Of a DNA stretch of 64,000 nt, positions 54,346 through 64,000 are shown piece after piece. The notes under the pieces were generated by a model that saw only the letters and a list, made by a program, of their open reading frames with translations, was not told the DNA's origin and did not search any database. Both the position numbers and the translations under genes were made by a program. Numbering within the stretch: the first letter of the stretch is position 1; every line of letters begins with the position of its first letter. Source of the DNA: Roseiarcus sp963816065 (lineage in GTDB: Bacteria > Pseudomonadota > Alphaproteobacteria > Rhizobiales > Beijerinckiaceae). Where the stretch lies: contig CAWFJG010000016.1 in assembly GCA_963816065.1 (NCBI GenBank), positions 146,602-210,601 on the forward strand, given 5' to 3'.

Positions 54346-55996
54346 GGCTCTGACTCAATTTTGATGAAGTTGGGGCGCCGGTTTGGCCTGGTTTCGAGGG
54401 GGAATCAGCGCCATGCAGTCTTTTCGCGCCTCAGAGTTGCTGCCGCCTGGGTTTTGTGCGGCGGAGGCGTCGAGCGACGTCGAGAGCGCCGTCATCACAA
54501 TACGCGCGAGGAGCATAAGCGGCGCGTGCCCTTCCTGTGGCGGAGTGTCGGACCGGGTCCACAGTCGATATCCTCGTCGCCTGGCGGACTTGCCGATCGC
54601 GGGGCGACGCGCCGTGCTGATGCTCCAAGCGCGTCGCTTCCGCTGCGATGCGGCTCTATGTAAGCGTCGCATTTTCACCGAGCGCTTCGACAACTCCGTC
54701 CTCAAGCCTTGGGCGCGGCGCACGGCCCGACTCGAACAGATTGTCCATTGTTTGGCGATCGCCCTTGGAGGTCGGCCGGCGGTGAGTTTCGCACGCCGCT
54801 TGAGCATACCGGTCAGCAACGACACCCTATTGCGCGCCGTGCGCAAACGCGGCAGCCCCGAGCTTCGCGCCCCCGGCGATCATCGGGATCGACGACTGGG
54901 CTTGGCGTCGCAACCATCGGTATGGAACGCTGATCTGTGATCTCGAACGCCGAAAGACGATCGCGTTGCCGCCAGATCGAGAACCTGCGACCGCCGAGGC
55001 GTGGTTGAGCGGCCAACCGCAGATCGCCGTCGTCGCTCGGGATCGAGGCGGCGGCTATGCATTGGCGGCGCAAAAGGCGCTGCCCAATGCCGTGCAAGTC
55101 GCCGACCGCTGGCATCTGATGGAGAACGCAAGCCACGCTTTCCTCGACGCCGTGCGCAAATCGATGCGCCAGATTCGAAGTGCGATTGGCGCCGCCACGA
55201 TCAATCCCGCCCTCCTCACCGCCGCCGAAAAGCTGCAATATGAAGGCTACCTGCGCCGCGAAGAAACCAACGCCACTATCCTTGCAATGGCCAAAGAGGG
55301 CGCGACGATCAAGGAGATCGTGCGAAGCGCCGGCTACAGCCGCGGACTCGTGCGAAAAGTGCTTCGCGGTCAGAGGTCGGACATCTTCCGCGTCCGCAGC
55401 AGTTCGCTCGAAGCCTATCTTCCCTGGCTCGACGAACAATGGGCGGCGGGCCAGCGCAACGGCTCCGAGCTATGGCGTTCCCTGAAGCAGCGCGGGTTTC
55501 GCGGCTGTCTTCGCGTCGTCAGCGAGTGGAGCGGGCGACGGCGACGATCGGAAAGGATGGATGCGAGTGCGATCAGCCGCGCACCCTCCGCACGAACCAT
55601 CGCCCGGTTGATGACGACAGGGCGCGACCAACTCTCCAAGGCCGAGACCGTAACCGTGGCCGTGATCGAGAGCGGCGTCGAACCTCTCGTCGAAGCGCGT
55701 GAACTTGTCGCGAGCTTCCAGGCGATGATCCGAGGAAAGGCGCCGGCGGAACTCGACCCCTGGATCGAGCGCGCCAAGACCAGCCTCGTTGCGGCATTGG
55801 CCAACGGCGTCACGAAAGACAAGGCCGCCGTAGCCTCTGCGCTCTCCTCGGGGTGGTCCAACGGCCAAGCCGAAGGCCAGATCTGCAAACTCAAGCTGGT
55901 CAAGCGCCAAATGTATGGGCGAGGAAAACTCGATCTCCTCCAAGCCCGCGTCATCGGCGCGACGTGAGCAATCGTCACCAAAAGTGCGTCAGAGCC
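54346..55996 (+). mobile_element. ISL3-family insertion sequence, copy 1
   Basis: Inverted repeats GGCTCTGACTCAATTTT (54346) and its partner reading GGCTCTGACGCACTTTT (complement ending 55996). About 1.65 kb. The similarity continues outward for about 27 bp on each side (TGTTTCGGC and AAAATT in both), so the true ends may be wider. No 8-bp direct duplication is evident. Confidence 0.75.
54413..55967 (+). CDS. ISL3-family transposase, copy 1 (frameshifted)
   Basis: A 518-codon transposase. The N-terminal zinc-binding part has ACPSCGGVSDRVHSRYPRRL and CDAALCKRRIFTERF. Then come the HTH-like LDTI-type region and the DDE core: IAVVARDRGGGYALAAQ, VQVADRWHLMENASHAF and the final NGQAEGQICKLKLVKRQMYG with the catalytic glutamate. 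The frame breaks near 54880-54940 in the IGIDDWAW region. It is therefore probably inactive unless this is a sequencing error. It is about 70 percent similar by eye to the second copy. Confidence 0.88.
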
Positions 55997-56451
55997 AATT
56001 TTGCACGCCGAAACACACACACGCGCGAGGTCCTCGCGGCGGTGCGCCGGTCGGGCGGGAGAAATAGAGGCCATGTCGGAAAGCGAGATTGAGGCCGCGA
56101 GCTTCCTCCGACGGGCCTCGACGTTGCGCCGACCTGCGCGAGCGCAACCGCCGCGCTGAGCAACCTTCTGGACGCCAGGGTCGTGCGCCCCTAGGAAATT
56201 ACGGTGCTTGTGCTGACCTGCGCCGGCCTCGAGGCTACCCAGCGGATCGGCGAGCTGATGGGCATCCTGCCTGAAGCTCGGGCTTGGTCCGAGTGATCTC
56301 GCTGAGCGTGATCGTCAGCGCCTGACGCAACCCTTCCTCACCGGGGCCGAACAGGAATGCTGTCTTCGAATCGATGTAACCCGTTCACCAAGTCGCCGGC
56401 GAACGCGCGCTGTTTCCTCGTTGCGGCCGTCTATTGTTTTGGCGCGCTAAG
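55997..56451. other. Remnant sequence between ISL3 and ISAzo13 elements
   Basis: About 450 bp. On the minus strand about 56255-56375 encodes YIDSKTAFLFGPGEEGLRQA followed by LTITLSEITRTKPELQAG, a protein-like stretch without start or stop that I cannot assign. It appears cut by the surrounding insertions. Confidence 0.35.
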
Positions 56452-57716
56452 CTTAGGACACCCGCCAAATTAACTGCTTCGATTGGCAGGTCTGATCGTG
56501 GGCGGATGGTGTAGTTCCATTCAGGATGGAACGCGTCGCCTGTGATGTCGAGGGCTTCCATCTCGGCGTCGGTGACCTTGATGCCCTTCTCGTAGGTGCG
56601 CGTGTCGAGCGCGCTTTCCACGCGAAGTCCGGTCTTGGTCGTTGTCGCCGCGATCAGTTCGACGACGGCCAGTCTGTCGGTGAGCGGTCGACCGCGCCAC
56701 GTCTGCGTAATGTGGCAGAACAATCGATGCTCGATCTTGTTCCACTTCGACGTGCCCGGCGGATAGTGATGGACATGGACGACAAGCCCTGTTGCGTCGG
56801 CGAACTTCTGCAATTCGATTTTCCACAACCGAACACGCGATCCATTCGAGCCGCCGCCATCGGCCGTGATCGTCAGTTCACGGGCGTTCGGGTAGCGCTC
56901 GCGCCCCATCTGGTCGAACCAACGACGGACGGCGGCGACTGCGAACTCGGCCGTATCGGCGTTGATGCCGACACTGACGAAGCCGCTATTGGCCGCCACG
57001 TCGTAAACCCCGTAGGGCACGACCTTGCCAAGCTCCTTGTCCTCGAAATCGTGGACCTTCACGCGTTGCGGATCGCCCTTGGGACGATAATCCGAGCCGC
57101 CGTTCTTGTAGTTGCCGACCAGCTCCTTCTTCTTCGTATCGACCGAAATGACAGGCTGTCCGGCCGCCTGGCGCTCGACCACATGAGCGTTGATGTGCTC
57201 GAACTGAGCATCGCGATCAGGATGTTTCGAACCCTCGTCGGCCTTGCGGTTGGTCTGCCGACTGAAGCCAAGCGTCGGCAGCAACCGCCTCACGCTGGTG
57301 GCGCTGATCTTGTGGCCCATCTCGCTCAACGCGGCGGCGAGCTTGTCGTGGCTCTTGGAAACCCAGAGCAGCGGACGCATTGGATCGCCAAGCGTCGCTG
57401 GCTCCACGACGCGCCGCAAATCCTCGATCAGCGTCGCGTCCCGGCTCGCCAGAGATCGGCGACCGCCGCCAGGCTGGCGAACGCGGCCCGTCGGAAACGG
57501 CCCCGCATCGAGTTGCTTCAAGCCACGCCCGAGCGTCGAGCGCGCGTAACCGGTGATCTTCGCGACGGCCTCCAGGCCTCCCCGCCCGGCCGCGCGAACC
57601 TCGCCCGCCGCAAACAAACGCCGCCGCCGCTCGTCGAGCTTCGAGCCAACGTCGTTCCAACGGCGGCGAATCGCTTGCGTGTCGATCATGCCCAAAGGCA
57701 TAACGTCCTCGGACAA
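56385..57716 (-). CDS. ISAzo13-type transposase
   Basis: A 443-codon DDE transposase (Rhodopirellula-type DDE domain). It has GLEAVAKITGYARSTLGRGL (HTH), MGHKISATSVRRLLPTLGFS, then VISVDTKKKELVGNYKNGG with the first aspartate, ELTITADGGGSNGSRVRLWK with the second, and PPGTSKWNKIEHRLFCHITQ with the glutamate. The frame runs through the element's own end and stops at 56385, outside it. No frameshift is seen. A shorter start at MIDTQAIRRRW is equally possible. Confidence 0.92.
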   Translation of the reverse strand: MSEDVMPLGMIDTQAIRRRWNDVGSKLDERRRRLFAAGEVRAAGRGGLEAVAKITGYARSTLGRGLKQLDAGPFPTGRVRQPGGGRRSLASRDATLIEDLRRVVEPATLGDPMRPLLWVSKSHDKLAAALSEMGHKISATSVRRLLPTLGFSRQTNRKADEGSKHPDRDAQFEHINAHVVERQAAGQPVISVDTKKKELVGNYKNGGSDYRPKGDPQRVKVHDFEDKELGKVVPYGVYDVAANSGFVSVGINADTAEFAVAAVRRWFDQMGRERYPNARELTITADGGGSNGSRVRLWKIELQKFADATGLVVHVHHYPPGTSKWNKIEHRLFCHITQTWRGRPLTDRLAVVELIAATTTKTGLRVESALDTRTYEKGIKVTDAEMEALDITGDAFHPEWNYTIRPRSDLPIEAVNLAGVLSLARQNNRRPQRGNSARSPATW

Positions 57717-57792
57717 ACCTCGGAAATCCCCCCACCAAACTCAGACGCCCAAACCGAACCATCAATTTTATTGTTCCGGCGGGTGTCCTAAG
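56452..57792 (-). mobile_element. ISAzo13-type insertion sequence
   Basis: Perfect 15-bp inverted repeats CTTAGGACACCCGCC at 56452-56466 and 57778-57792 bound a 1.34-kb element holding the transposase on the minus strand. Immediate flanks show no direct repeat. It lies beside the 5' end of a Tn3-type transposase gene. Confidence 0.9.
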
Positions 57793-57834
57793 GCGACAGT
57801 CACAGGCGTTCGCTTTCTGGCTGGGAGTCGTGTC

Positions 57835-58607
57835 GTGGCTTCCCGACCCCTATTGAGCGCTCACCAATGGATGTCGTTGCTAGCGGCTCCAACCGAGGAA
57901 AGAACCCTGATCCGCTACGCCTCGCTGAGTGGCGAAGACTTCGACTTGATCCTCTCCAAACGCGGCCATCGCAATCAGTTGGGCTTCGCCGTGCAAATCT
58001 GCCTGATGCGATTTCCGGAACGGGCGCTCGCGCTCAACGAGATCCCATCGGCTTTGCTACACTTTCTCGGCGACCAACTCGGAGTCAGCCCGGCTGTCTT
58101 TCCCGACTATGCTCGGCGCGACGAGACACGTCGCGAACACCAAATTGAGGTCCAAGGCTATTTGTCTTTGCGCGCGGCGGCGCGCGAAGACCGACGGTTT
58201 GCGCTCCTGGCCGCCATCGATGCCGCGACGGCGACCGACAAGGGCCTACCCATCGGCGAAGCCGTCATTGACAGCTTTCGCGATCGAGGCGCCTCGCTGC
58301 CGTCAGCCGAGCGCATGGATCGGATCGGCCGTGCAGGGCGCGCCATTGCGCGCAAGCGCGCTCTTCAGGCGATTTTGAATGGGCGGACGGCCGCACAATT
58401 GGCGACGCTCGATGCACTGTTGGCGTTCGATTCGGCGATCCGCCAAACGCGATTTGGCTGGCTTGGCGCTTGGTCGGATTCTCCAAGCGCCGCCAATCTC
58501 AACGGCCTTCTCGATCGCCTCGATTTTCTGCGCGGCTTGGCGATTGACCCAGCGTGCCGGGAGACGGTTCATCCCGAAGCGCTGGATGTCAATGATCACC
58601 GAAACGG
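57835..58607 (+). pseudogene. Tn3-family transposase, N-terminal fragment
   Basis: About 258 codons of a Tn3-family TnpA. The DUF4158 N-terminal domain is clear: SLLAAPTEERTLIRYASLSG, EDFDLILSKRGHRNQLGFAV and QICLMRFPERALALNEIPSA, then FPDYARRDETRREHQIEVQG. The start is GTG at 57835 behind CTGGGAG. It is cut at about 58608 by the second ISL3 element, and the catalytic C-terminal two thirds do not reappear beyond 60251, so it is a dead remnant. Confidence 0.88.
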
Positions 58608-60251
58608 GGCTCTAACTCAAAATCGGTGAAATCTCAAATTCAGCTCGGCTTCATTTCTGATTCGGGGCCAAGCCATGTTTTCATTCGACTTTTCGCGCCT
58701 CGTTCCGGCGGGCCTCTCCGTTGACGGCGTCGAGGATGGCGGGGCCGGCGTGATCATCCGCGCTCATCGAGAATTGGCTCGGGGCAGATGTCCGGATTGC
58801 GGAACATGGAGTGCGCGGGTTCATAGTCGATACATGCGCAAAGTGGACGACTTGCCGATCGGTGGTCGACGCGTTCGCCTCATCGTCCACGCCCATCGGT
58901 ACTTTTGCGATGCGTCATCCTGTCCCCGATGCACGTTCGCGGAGCGCTTGGATGGGGCCGTTGCGCCGAAGGCGCGCAGAACCGGACGGCTTGACGAGAT
59001 CGTATTCTGCCTGGCCATTGCGCTCGGCGGCCGACCCGCCGCCGCTCTGGCCAAGCGCATCGAGATCAAGGTCAGCAACGATACATTGCTGCGCGCAGTC
59101 CGGCGCCGCGGTCAGACCCAGCCGTCGCCCCCATCCGTGATCGGCATCGACGATTGGGCTTGGCGACGCAATTTTCGCTACGGCACGCTGATTTGCGATC
59201 TCGAGCGCCACAAGACGATCGCGCTGTTGCCGGACCGAGAACCCGCGACAGCGGAAGCGTGGTTGAGACACTGGCCCGATATCGCGGTCATCGCGCGCGA
59301 TCGCGGCGGCGCCTACGCGCTGGCGGCGCAAAGGGCGCTGCCCAACGCCCTCCAAGTCGCCGATCGCTGGCATCTCATGGAGAATGCAAGCGCGGCTTTC
59401 CTGGACGCCGTCCGCAAGTCGATGCGTCCAATCCGGGCGGCCATCGGCGCGGCGACCGTCGACCCCGCGTTGCTGACCGCCTCCGAGCGTCTCCAGTACG
59501 AAGGCTATCTGCGCCGCGAGGAGACCAACGCTTCGATCCTGGCGATGGCGGCGGACGGCGCGTCGATCAAGGAAATCCGGCGCAAGACCGGATACAGTCG
59601 CAAGCTCATTCGCGCAGTCCTGCGCGGTCAGAGATCAGATATTTTCCGAACTCGGCAAAGCTCGCTGGAGCCTTGGCTTCCATGGCTGGACGAGCAATGG
59701 GCGGCCGGTCGGCGGAACGGCTCCGAGCTCTGGCGCGATCTCAAGCAACGCGGCTTTCGCGGATGCCTCCGGGTCGGGGCGAATGGGCCGGGCGGCGACA
59801 GAGGGCGGAAAAAGCGGAATCGGCTGTCGGTCATGCGCCGTCAGCTCGAACGATCGCGCGTTTGCTGACAACGGGCCGCGATGATCTGACGAAGGCGGAA
59901 ACCGTCACCGTCGCCGCAATCGAGAGCGGCGTCACACTCCTCGTCGAGGCGCGCGACCTCATCGCGGGATTCCAGGACATGATCCGACGCAAGACGACAA
60001 CCGAACTCGACGCTTGGCTCGATCGCGCCAAAGGCGGTCTCGTCGCCGCGTTCGCGAATGGCCTGACGAAAGACAAAGCCGCCGTCACCGCCGCGATCGC
60101 GTCGCCGTGGTCCAATGGGCAGACCGAGGGGCAAATCTGCAAACTGAAGCTCGTCAAGCGCCAGATGTACGGGCGCGGCAAAATCGACCTGCTCCAAGCG
60201 CGCGTCATCGGCCTCGCATGATGAGATTCACGGAAAATGCGTCAGAGCCCC
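58608..60251 (+). mobile_element. ISL3-family insertion sequence, copy 2
   Basis: Inverted repeats begin GGCTCTAACTCA at 58608 and, in complement, GGCTCTGACGCA ending at 60251; 1.64 kb. It interrupts the Tn3-type transposase fragment. Right-side flank GCATCCAA (complement) resembles the left outer flank of copy 1. No direct target duplication is obvious. Confidence 0.8.
58675..60221 (+). CDS. ISL3-family transposase, copy 2 (frameshifted)
   Basis: About 515 codons. Same organisation as copy 1: CPDCGTWSARVHSRYMRKVD zinc knuckle, SVIGIDDWAWRRNFRYGTLI with the first aspartate, IAVIARDRGGAYALAAQRAL and VADRWHLMENASAAFLDAVR, and the final SNGQTEGQICKLKLVKRQMY. Here the IGIDDWAW segment is intact, unlike copy 1. 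The frame breaks near 59790-59850. The copies are diverged relatives, not a recent duplicate. Confidence 0.9.
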
Positions 60252-60289
60252 GATTGGATGCAAATCAGCCCCGTAGCCGGGTCCCTATT

Positions 60290-61800
60290 CCATGATGCCC
60301 AGCTTTGTTGAGCGGGCTATGCAAGTCGGAGGCGGCCGGCCAGAACGTGGGGGCTGGTCATCAAGGTCTCGATGAGGTTCCAGCCTTGTTTTCGGGCGGT
60401 TGAGATGACGGAGCGAAGGGTGGCGAAATCGGCGGCCCCGTCGGGGGTTCGGAACCCGCCGGAGATTTTCTGCTTCACCTTCATCATTCGGCCGTCCCGT
60501 TCGCCCTGGTTGTTGGTGAAGGGGACGGCGGGGTCGTGAAGGAAGCGCAAAGTGTCTTGCTTGCGGGTTTGCAAGCGCAAGAGGAGATTGTGGCCGGTTC
60601 GGCGGGGTTTTCGTCCGCGCCGCTCGCCGCCGCTCTTCTTTGGCGCTCGGGCGACCGGGTTTTGCGCCTCGTGAAAGGCCAATCCTTGAGCGACGACGGC
60701 GTCGTATCGGCGTTCGATGAGCGCGATCAATCGGGGTTGGAGAGGAGGGCCGCGTTCGCGCGCCAGGTGGGCGGCGTGACAGGCGCGACGCAGCAAGCGC
60801 TGCATCTGGCGCGCCCAATCCTCTTTCTCGATTTCGACCAGCGCCTTCAGTTCGCGCAGGTGGTGGGCGTTGCAAAGCGCATGCAACACGCCCTGCATCG
60901 TATAGTAGGGCTTCCAGTGATCGTGGACGACGACGCCGACGACGTTGGCCAACATCTCGCCACGCTTGGCGCAAGTGCGATAGAACGTCAGCAAGGTGGT
61001 GCAGGCGACATGCAGCCATTGCGTCTTGCCGCCGATGCGGAAGCCGGTTTCGTCCATATGTTTGACCGGCGCTTTGGCGACGAGGTCGCGCAGCGCTTCG
61101 GCGAAGCTGCGCAGACGCCCCGCGCAATTGCGGCTCATGGCGGCGATCGTGCCGGCGGCGAGCTTCACGCCGAACAGATCGGCCATCAGTTCGACGAGCC
61201 GATCCTCGGGCAAAAGTTGATAGTGCAGGAGATAGACCACGAAGGCGGCGATCCTGACGCCATATTGCGCCGGCGCCCTGACGTCCCCGGGAAACGCCGC
61301 CCGTGTCGTCGTCCCGCAAGCCTCGCATCGGCACGAAAACGCCCGGTGCTCGGTGACCACGAGAGGTCGCGGTTCGGGCAGATCGAACACCTGACGCGCG
61401 GCGTATTCCCCGGACGCGCCGGGCGTCAGCGGCTCTGCGCATCCCGAGCAGACCGGTGGGTGATGCTCGATCACATGGTCGGGCTTGGCGACTTGGCGGA
61501 GAGTCTCGCCGTCGTGACCGGGTTGAGCGCCCGACGTCTTGCCCGAGCGCTCGCGCAGGCTGCTGACCCGCGCCCGCTTCTTCAAACCATCGCTCGACGG
61601 CGGCTTGGAACTGTTCGAGCTGTCCAACCCGAGCCGACGCTCCAACTCGGCGATCCGCGCCTTCAATGCCACGATCTCCGAAGCTTGCGCCTGTATCAGC
61701 GCAATCAGCTCATCCCGAGTCGGCTCAATGGATAATTCGTCGGATCACCGGATTCTTGAATCCGAACCCGAGTCCCCTGTCGAGAAAAATCCGTCCTGAC
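60290..61800 (-). mobile_element. IS66-family insertion sequence, single-gene type
   Basis: The element carries only the TnpC-like transposase; no TnpA or TnpB accessory gene is present, as in the ISBst12-like subgroup. Exact termini are not visible to me; the span given is the transposase plus short flanks. Confidence 0.6.
60317..61672 (-). CDS. IS66-family transposase
   Basis: A 451-residue transposase. It has a leucine-zipper-like start (LKARIAELERRLGLDSSNSS), then KPPSSDGLKKRAR typical of IS66, a zinc finger (VCSGCAEPL and CRCEACG), and the DDE core KHMDETGFRIGGKTQWLHVA, VVVHDHWKPYYTM, LCNAHHLRELKAL and PFTNNQGERDGRMMKVKQKI. The start is uncertain: GTG at 61672 is used, and no in-frame ATG lies upstream before a stop. 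The gene is intact. Confidence 0.93.
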   Translation of the reverse strand: MALKARIAELERRLGLDSSNSSKPPSSDGLKKRARVSSLRERSGKTSGAQPGHDGETLRQVAKPDHVIEHHPPVCSGCAEPLTPGASGEYAARQVFDLPEPRPLVVTEHRAFSCRCEACGTTTRAAFPGDVRAPAQYGVRIAAFVVYLLHYQLLPEDRLVELMADLFGVKLAAGTIAAMSRNCAGRLRSFAEALRDLVAKAPVKHMDETGFRIGGKTQWLHVACTTLLTFYRTCAKRGEMLANVVGVVVHDHWKPYYTMQGVLHALCNAHHLRELKALVEIEKEDWARQMQRLLRRACHAAHLARERGPPLQPRLIALIERRYDAVVAQGLAFHEAQNPVARAPKKSGGERRGRKPRRTGHNLLLRLQTRKQDTLRFLHDPAVPFTNNQGERDGRMMKVKQKISGGFRTPDGAADFATLRSVISTARKQGWNLIETLMTSPHVLAGRLRLA

Positions 61801-61864
61801 CAAAAATCGGTTCAACGACGACAAACCTGGGCGAAAAACAACAATTATGAGGAAGCGTGCTATA

Positions 61865-62480
61865 ATGGCGGCCATGAACCTTGCCGTGCGGAAGCCGATG
61901 TCGCTCGCCGAATTCCTCGAATGGGAGGAACGGCAGGAACTGCGCTACGAATTCGATGGCGTCGGACCCTCCGCTATGACGGGCGGCAGCCTCCGCCATG
62001 CCGCGATCCAGCGCAACCTCGCGATGGCGGTTGGAAGCCGCCTACGCGGCAAACCCTGCCAGTTCTTCGGCAGCGACCTTAAGATCCAGGCGGCCGAAAA
62101 CAGCAGCCGCTACCCGGATGGAATAGTGCTTTGCTCCGACCTGGATCCGTTCCTCAGGATCGTCCGTAACCCGGTCGTCATTTTCGAGGTGCTGAGTCCC
62201 GAGCACCGCCGCCACGGACCGTATCGTCAAAGCCCGCGAGTACCAAGCAACTCCGTCCGTCAAGCGTTACGTGATGCTCGAGCAGGACCGTATCGGCGCA
62301 ACCGTCCACGTCCGCGCCCAAGACGGCTGGAGCGTGCTCGTCCTGAAGGACGACGATATTCTCGCCATGCCGGAAATCGACCTCGCAATTCCGCTCGCCG
62401 AATTCTACGAAGGCCTCGCCTACGAGGCGCAGCCGGCCGAGGACAACGACGAGGACCTGCCGCCGTCCGCCATCGCCTGA
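61865..62480 (+). CDS. Uma2 family (DUF820) endonuclease-like protein (frameshifted)
   Basis: About 205 residues with a PD-(D/E)XK nuclease fold. PMSLAEFLEWEERQELRYEF and GGSLRHAAIQRNLAMAVGSR come first, then SRYPDGIVLCSD (the PD) and VVIFEVLSPE (the E). After a shift near 62210 the sequence continues KAREYQATPSVKRYVMLEQD, typical for the family, and ends with AIPLAEFYEGLA. The ATG at 61865 follows GGAAG. Uma2 proteins are common singletons in cyanobacteria and some alphaproteobacteria; function unsettled. It flanks the IS66 element without obvious linkage. Confidence 0.85.
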
Positions 62481-64000
62481 TGGTCTTCACCGAGTTCATT
62501 AACCTGACGCCGGATACTTGGGCTCGCCGCTGAGGCGCCCCATCGGCGCTTCACAGAACTTGCCCGTCGAAATTCCGCTGAGCGCGGAGCCGACGAAAGA
62601 CGCCTCCGGGCCAAGGATATTGCTCGTCACCACTCGCGCCGTCGCGAGCGCAATGGGAAGACCCTCACGCTCGTCCTGACGGCGGACGTCGCGTTGGGTT
62701 GCGATGTCTCGCGGGCGGCGCCGGGGTCCATGTGCGCGAATGCGATGAACGCCCCCAACCACCTTAGCGACCTGTCACGCCTCAGATGATTTCGACGGCG
62801 ATCGAGTCGTGGAAATCTGCAACCGCCTCGACGTTGGAGCCGCCGTGAGCCTCGAGAGATACTGGCGCTGCACCCTGAACGGCGCAAAGCTCTACGAATT
62901 CATCGTGAAACATATTGCCATTGGCGACGACCCCGCGCATCGCTCGTGGTCGGTGGACCCGGAACACGAGCGGGCATCGACATCCGGTTCGGATGCGTTA
63001 TGAAGAGCGCCGCTTGGAAAGCCGATGCGGGATCCCATGTCCGAGATTGATCGCGACCTGATTTTCTCAGGAGTGGAAGAGCGGCTGCTCAGAGCACTCT
63101 TTCGGCTGCGCGATCCCCGAATTCATTGCACGCTCCGGAGCCGCCGACGCAATCAGAGAGTCGAAGCGGAATTGCGGCGCGCGAGGCGCGCCCGCTCCCG
63201 GAAGCTCTATGCCTTCTGGGGCGCCGTTCCTTGCGCACATCGACCCCGGCAGGAATGAAGGCTCCATCCGGGGAGAGCGGACGGGGCGGAGCCCTTTCGG
63301 CCCCCGCCCAGGGCGTCAATCCCACGAAGGCCCGGCGTGGCCGGGCGACGACGAGCATCTCGCCGGCGCCCACAGCCGGCGCAGGTTCGTCTGGTCATCA
63401 CCGGTCAGGCCCTTGAAACACCAGCGCCGAATGCCCCACGCACAGCAGCGGGCAGGGCGTAGGCCTGCGTGATCGAGAGCCCTGTAGCACGTGCATGGGT
63501 CCGTCCCCGGCGGCTCTCATGCGCAGGTCTCACGTCCTCGCCGCCGTCTTCCTACATGCGAGCCGAGACGGTGTGTGACGCGGGGAGCTCGGACCTTGAT
63601 GGACGAGCGGCAGAAAGATCCCCGCCCCGACCGCGGAACCACCAAGAGGGGGCGCTCAACGACAATTCCTCGCAGGCGCCTCGACCGCCTTGTCGTAGAG
63701 GGAAAAAACTGGGGCGGCCAACAACGGCCATCCGCGTCAGGGCATGAGCGCTGCGGGGAGCAACCCCGCCAAACGTCGTCGACTATGTGACCGAAGTTTC
63801 CTGCGAAGGCGACGTTTCCGCAACTCACACGTCCTCGAATAAGGGGAGAACATGAGGGCCATCAGGATCGGGCGGCGGAAGCGGGTCCGGATCGTCGGGG
63901 GACGTCACGGGTTCTGCGCGCCAGCCATTTCGGCGAACCTTTGTCTCGCGCCGACTACGGGCCGCAAGAGGAGCCCACCGCCAATCATCCCCCTCGGTTG
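62481..64000. other. Terminal region without recognisable genes
   Basis: About 1.5 kb. Frames on both strands are short, overlap and resemble no family known to me. A possible start with an AAGGGGAG box is at 63852 (MRAIRIGRRKRVRIVGG) and remains open to the window edge. The sequence looks like decayed or non-coding accessory DNA; no tRNA or mobile element end is identified. Confidence 0.35.

Noticed and set aside
61865..62480. Uma2 gene as cargo of the IS66 element
   Set aside because: It lies outside the transposase region and the element termini are not defined, so linkage is not shown.
62481..64000. A second group II intron or structured RNA near the right edge
   Set aside because: A GTGTGAC start-like sequence at about 63572 is not supported by a domain V or reverse transcriptase within the window.

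Overview
The window is GC-rich and its genes look alphaproteobacterial, most likely Hyphomicrobiales (rhizobial or Beijerinckiaceae-like). The evidence is an alpha operon in the order rpsM-rpsK-rpoA-rplQ, rhizobial-style palindromic intergenic repeats, a NicB-type cytochrome-fused molybdenum hydroxylase and a TpiB/EryH-type isomerase. I cannot place it to genus. Many well conserved genes carry one-base shifts, often in C runs. Essential genes are affected (rpsM, trmD), so a good share of the shifts are probably sequence errors. Frameshifted genes are therefore given as single CDS spans with the break noted.

Region 1 (about 1.9-19.5 kb) reads as one catabolic island for nicotinate of the reductive type known from Eubacterium barkeri and Azorhizobium. 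It has a polar amino-acid-type ABC importer on the minus strand. On the plus strand are a two-subunit nicotinate dehydrogenase (2Fe-2S small subunit, and a molybdopterin subunit fused to a triheme cytochrome c), 6-hydroxynicotinate reductase, a UPF0280 (ApbE-like) protein, two tandem PF06684 'amino acid synthesis' paralogues, a MarR regulator, a LIV-type ABC importer with a fused LivH-LivM permease, and enamidase. The dehydrogenase hydroxylates the ring, the reductase saturates it and the enamidase opens it. The UPF0280 and PF06684 proteins have no assigned step and are the best candidates here for undescribed biochemistry. A GST and a peroxiredoxin-like gene precede the island.

Region 2 (20-37 kb) is mostly housekeeping with insertions. 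It holds etfB-etfA-hbd, trmD, a group II intron next to a truncated IS110, a UPF0303 gene, a VOC gene, a secreted protein joining a G1 (eqolisin-like) peptidase to a seven-blade propeller, an isocitrate-lyase-superfamily gene, the rpsM-rpsK-rpoA-rplQ block (without secY-adk next to it), a Crp/Fnr regulator with a DUF2892 gene, and small membrane or stress proteins.

Region 3 (38-54 kb) has a PpiC foldase, argJ and mutT. A minus-strand operon follows (deoR-dhaK-dhaL and a ribose-type ABC importer) with a TpiB/EryH-like isomerase upstream. It looks like a C4-sugar (erythrulose or erythritol-like) catabolic unit with palindromic operators. Then come a lipoprotein hydrolase, a Tat-exported amidohydrolase, mepA, a YciI protein and an EVE-domain protein.

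Region 4 (54-64 kb) is an IS graveyard: two related ISL3 elements, an ISAzo13-type element, a 5' fragment of a Tn3-family transposase, a single-gene IS66 element and a Uma2-family gene, followed by 1.5 kb with no recognisable gene. An array of 11-bp CCTGTT-containing units occurs twice, near 1.6 and 51.7 kb.
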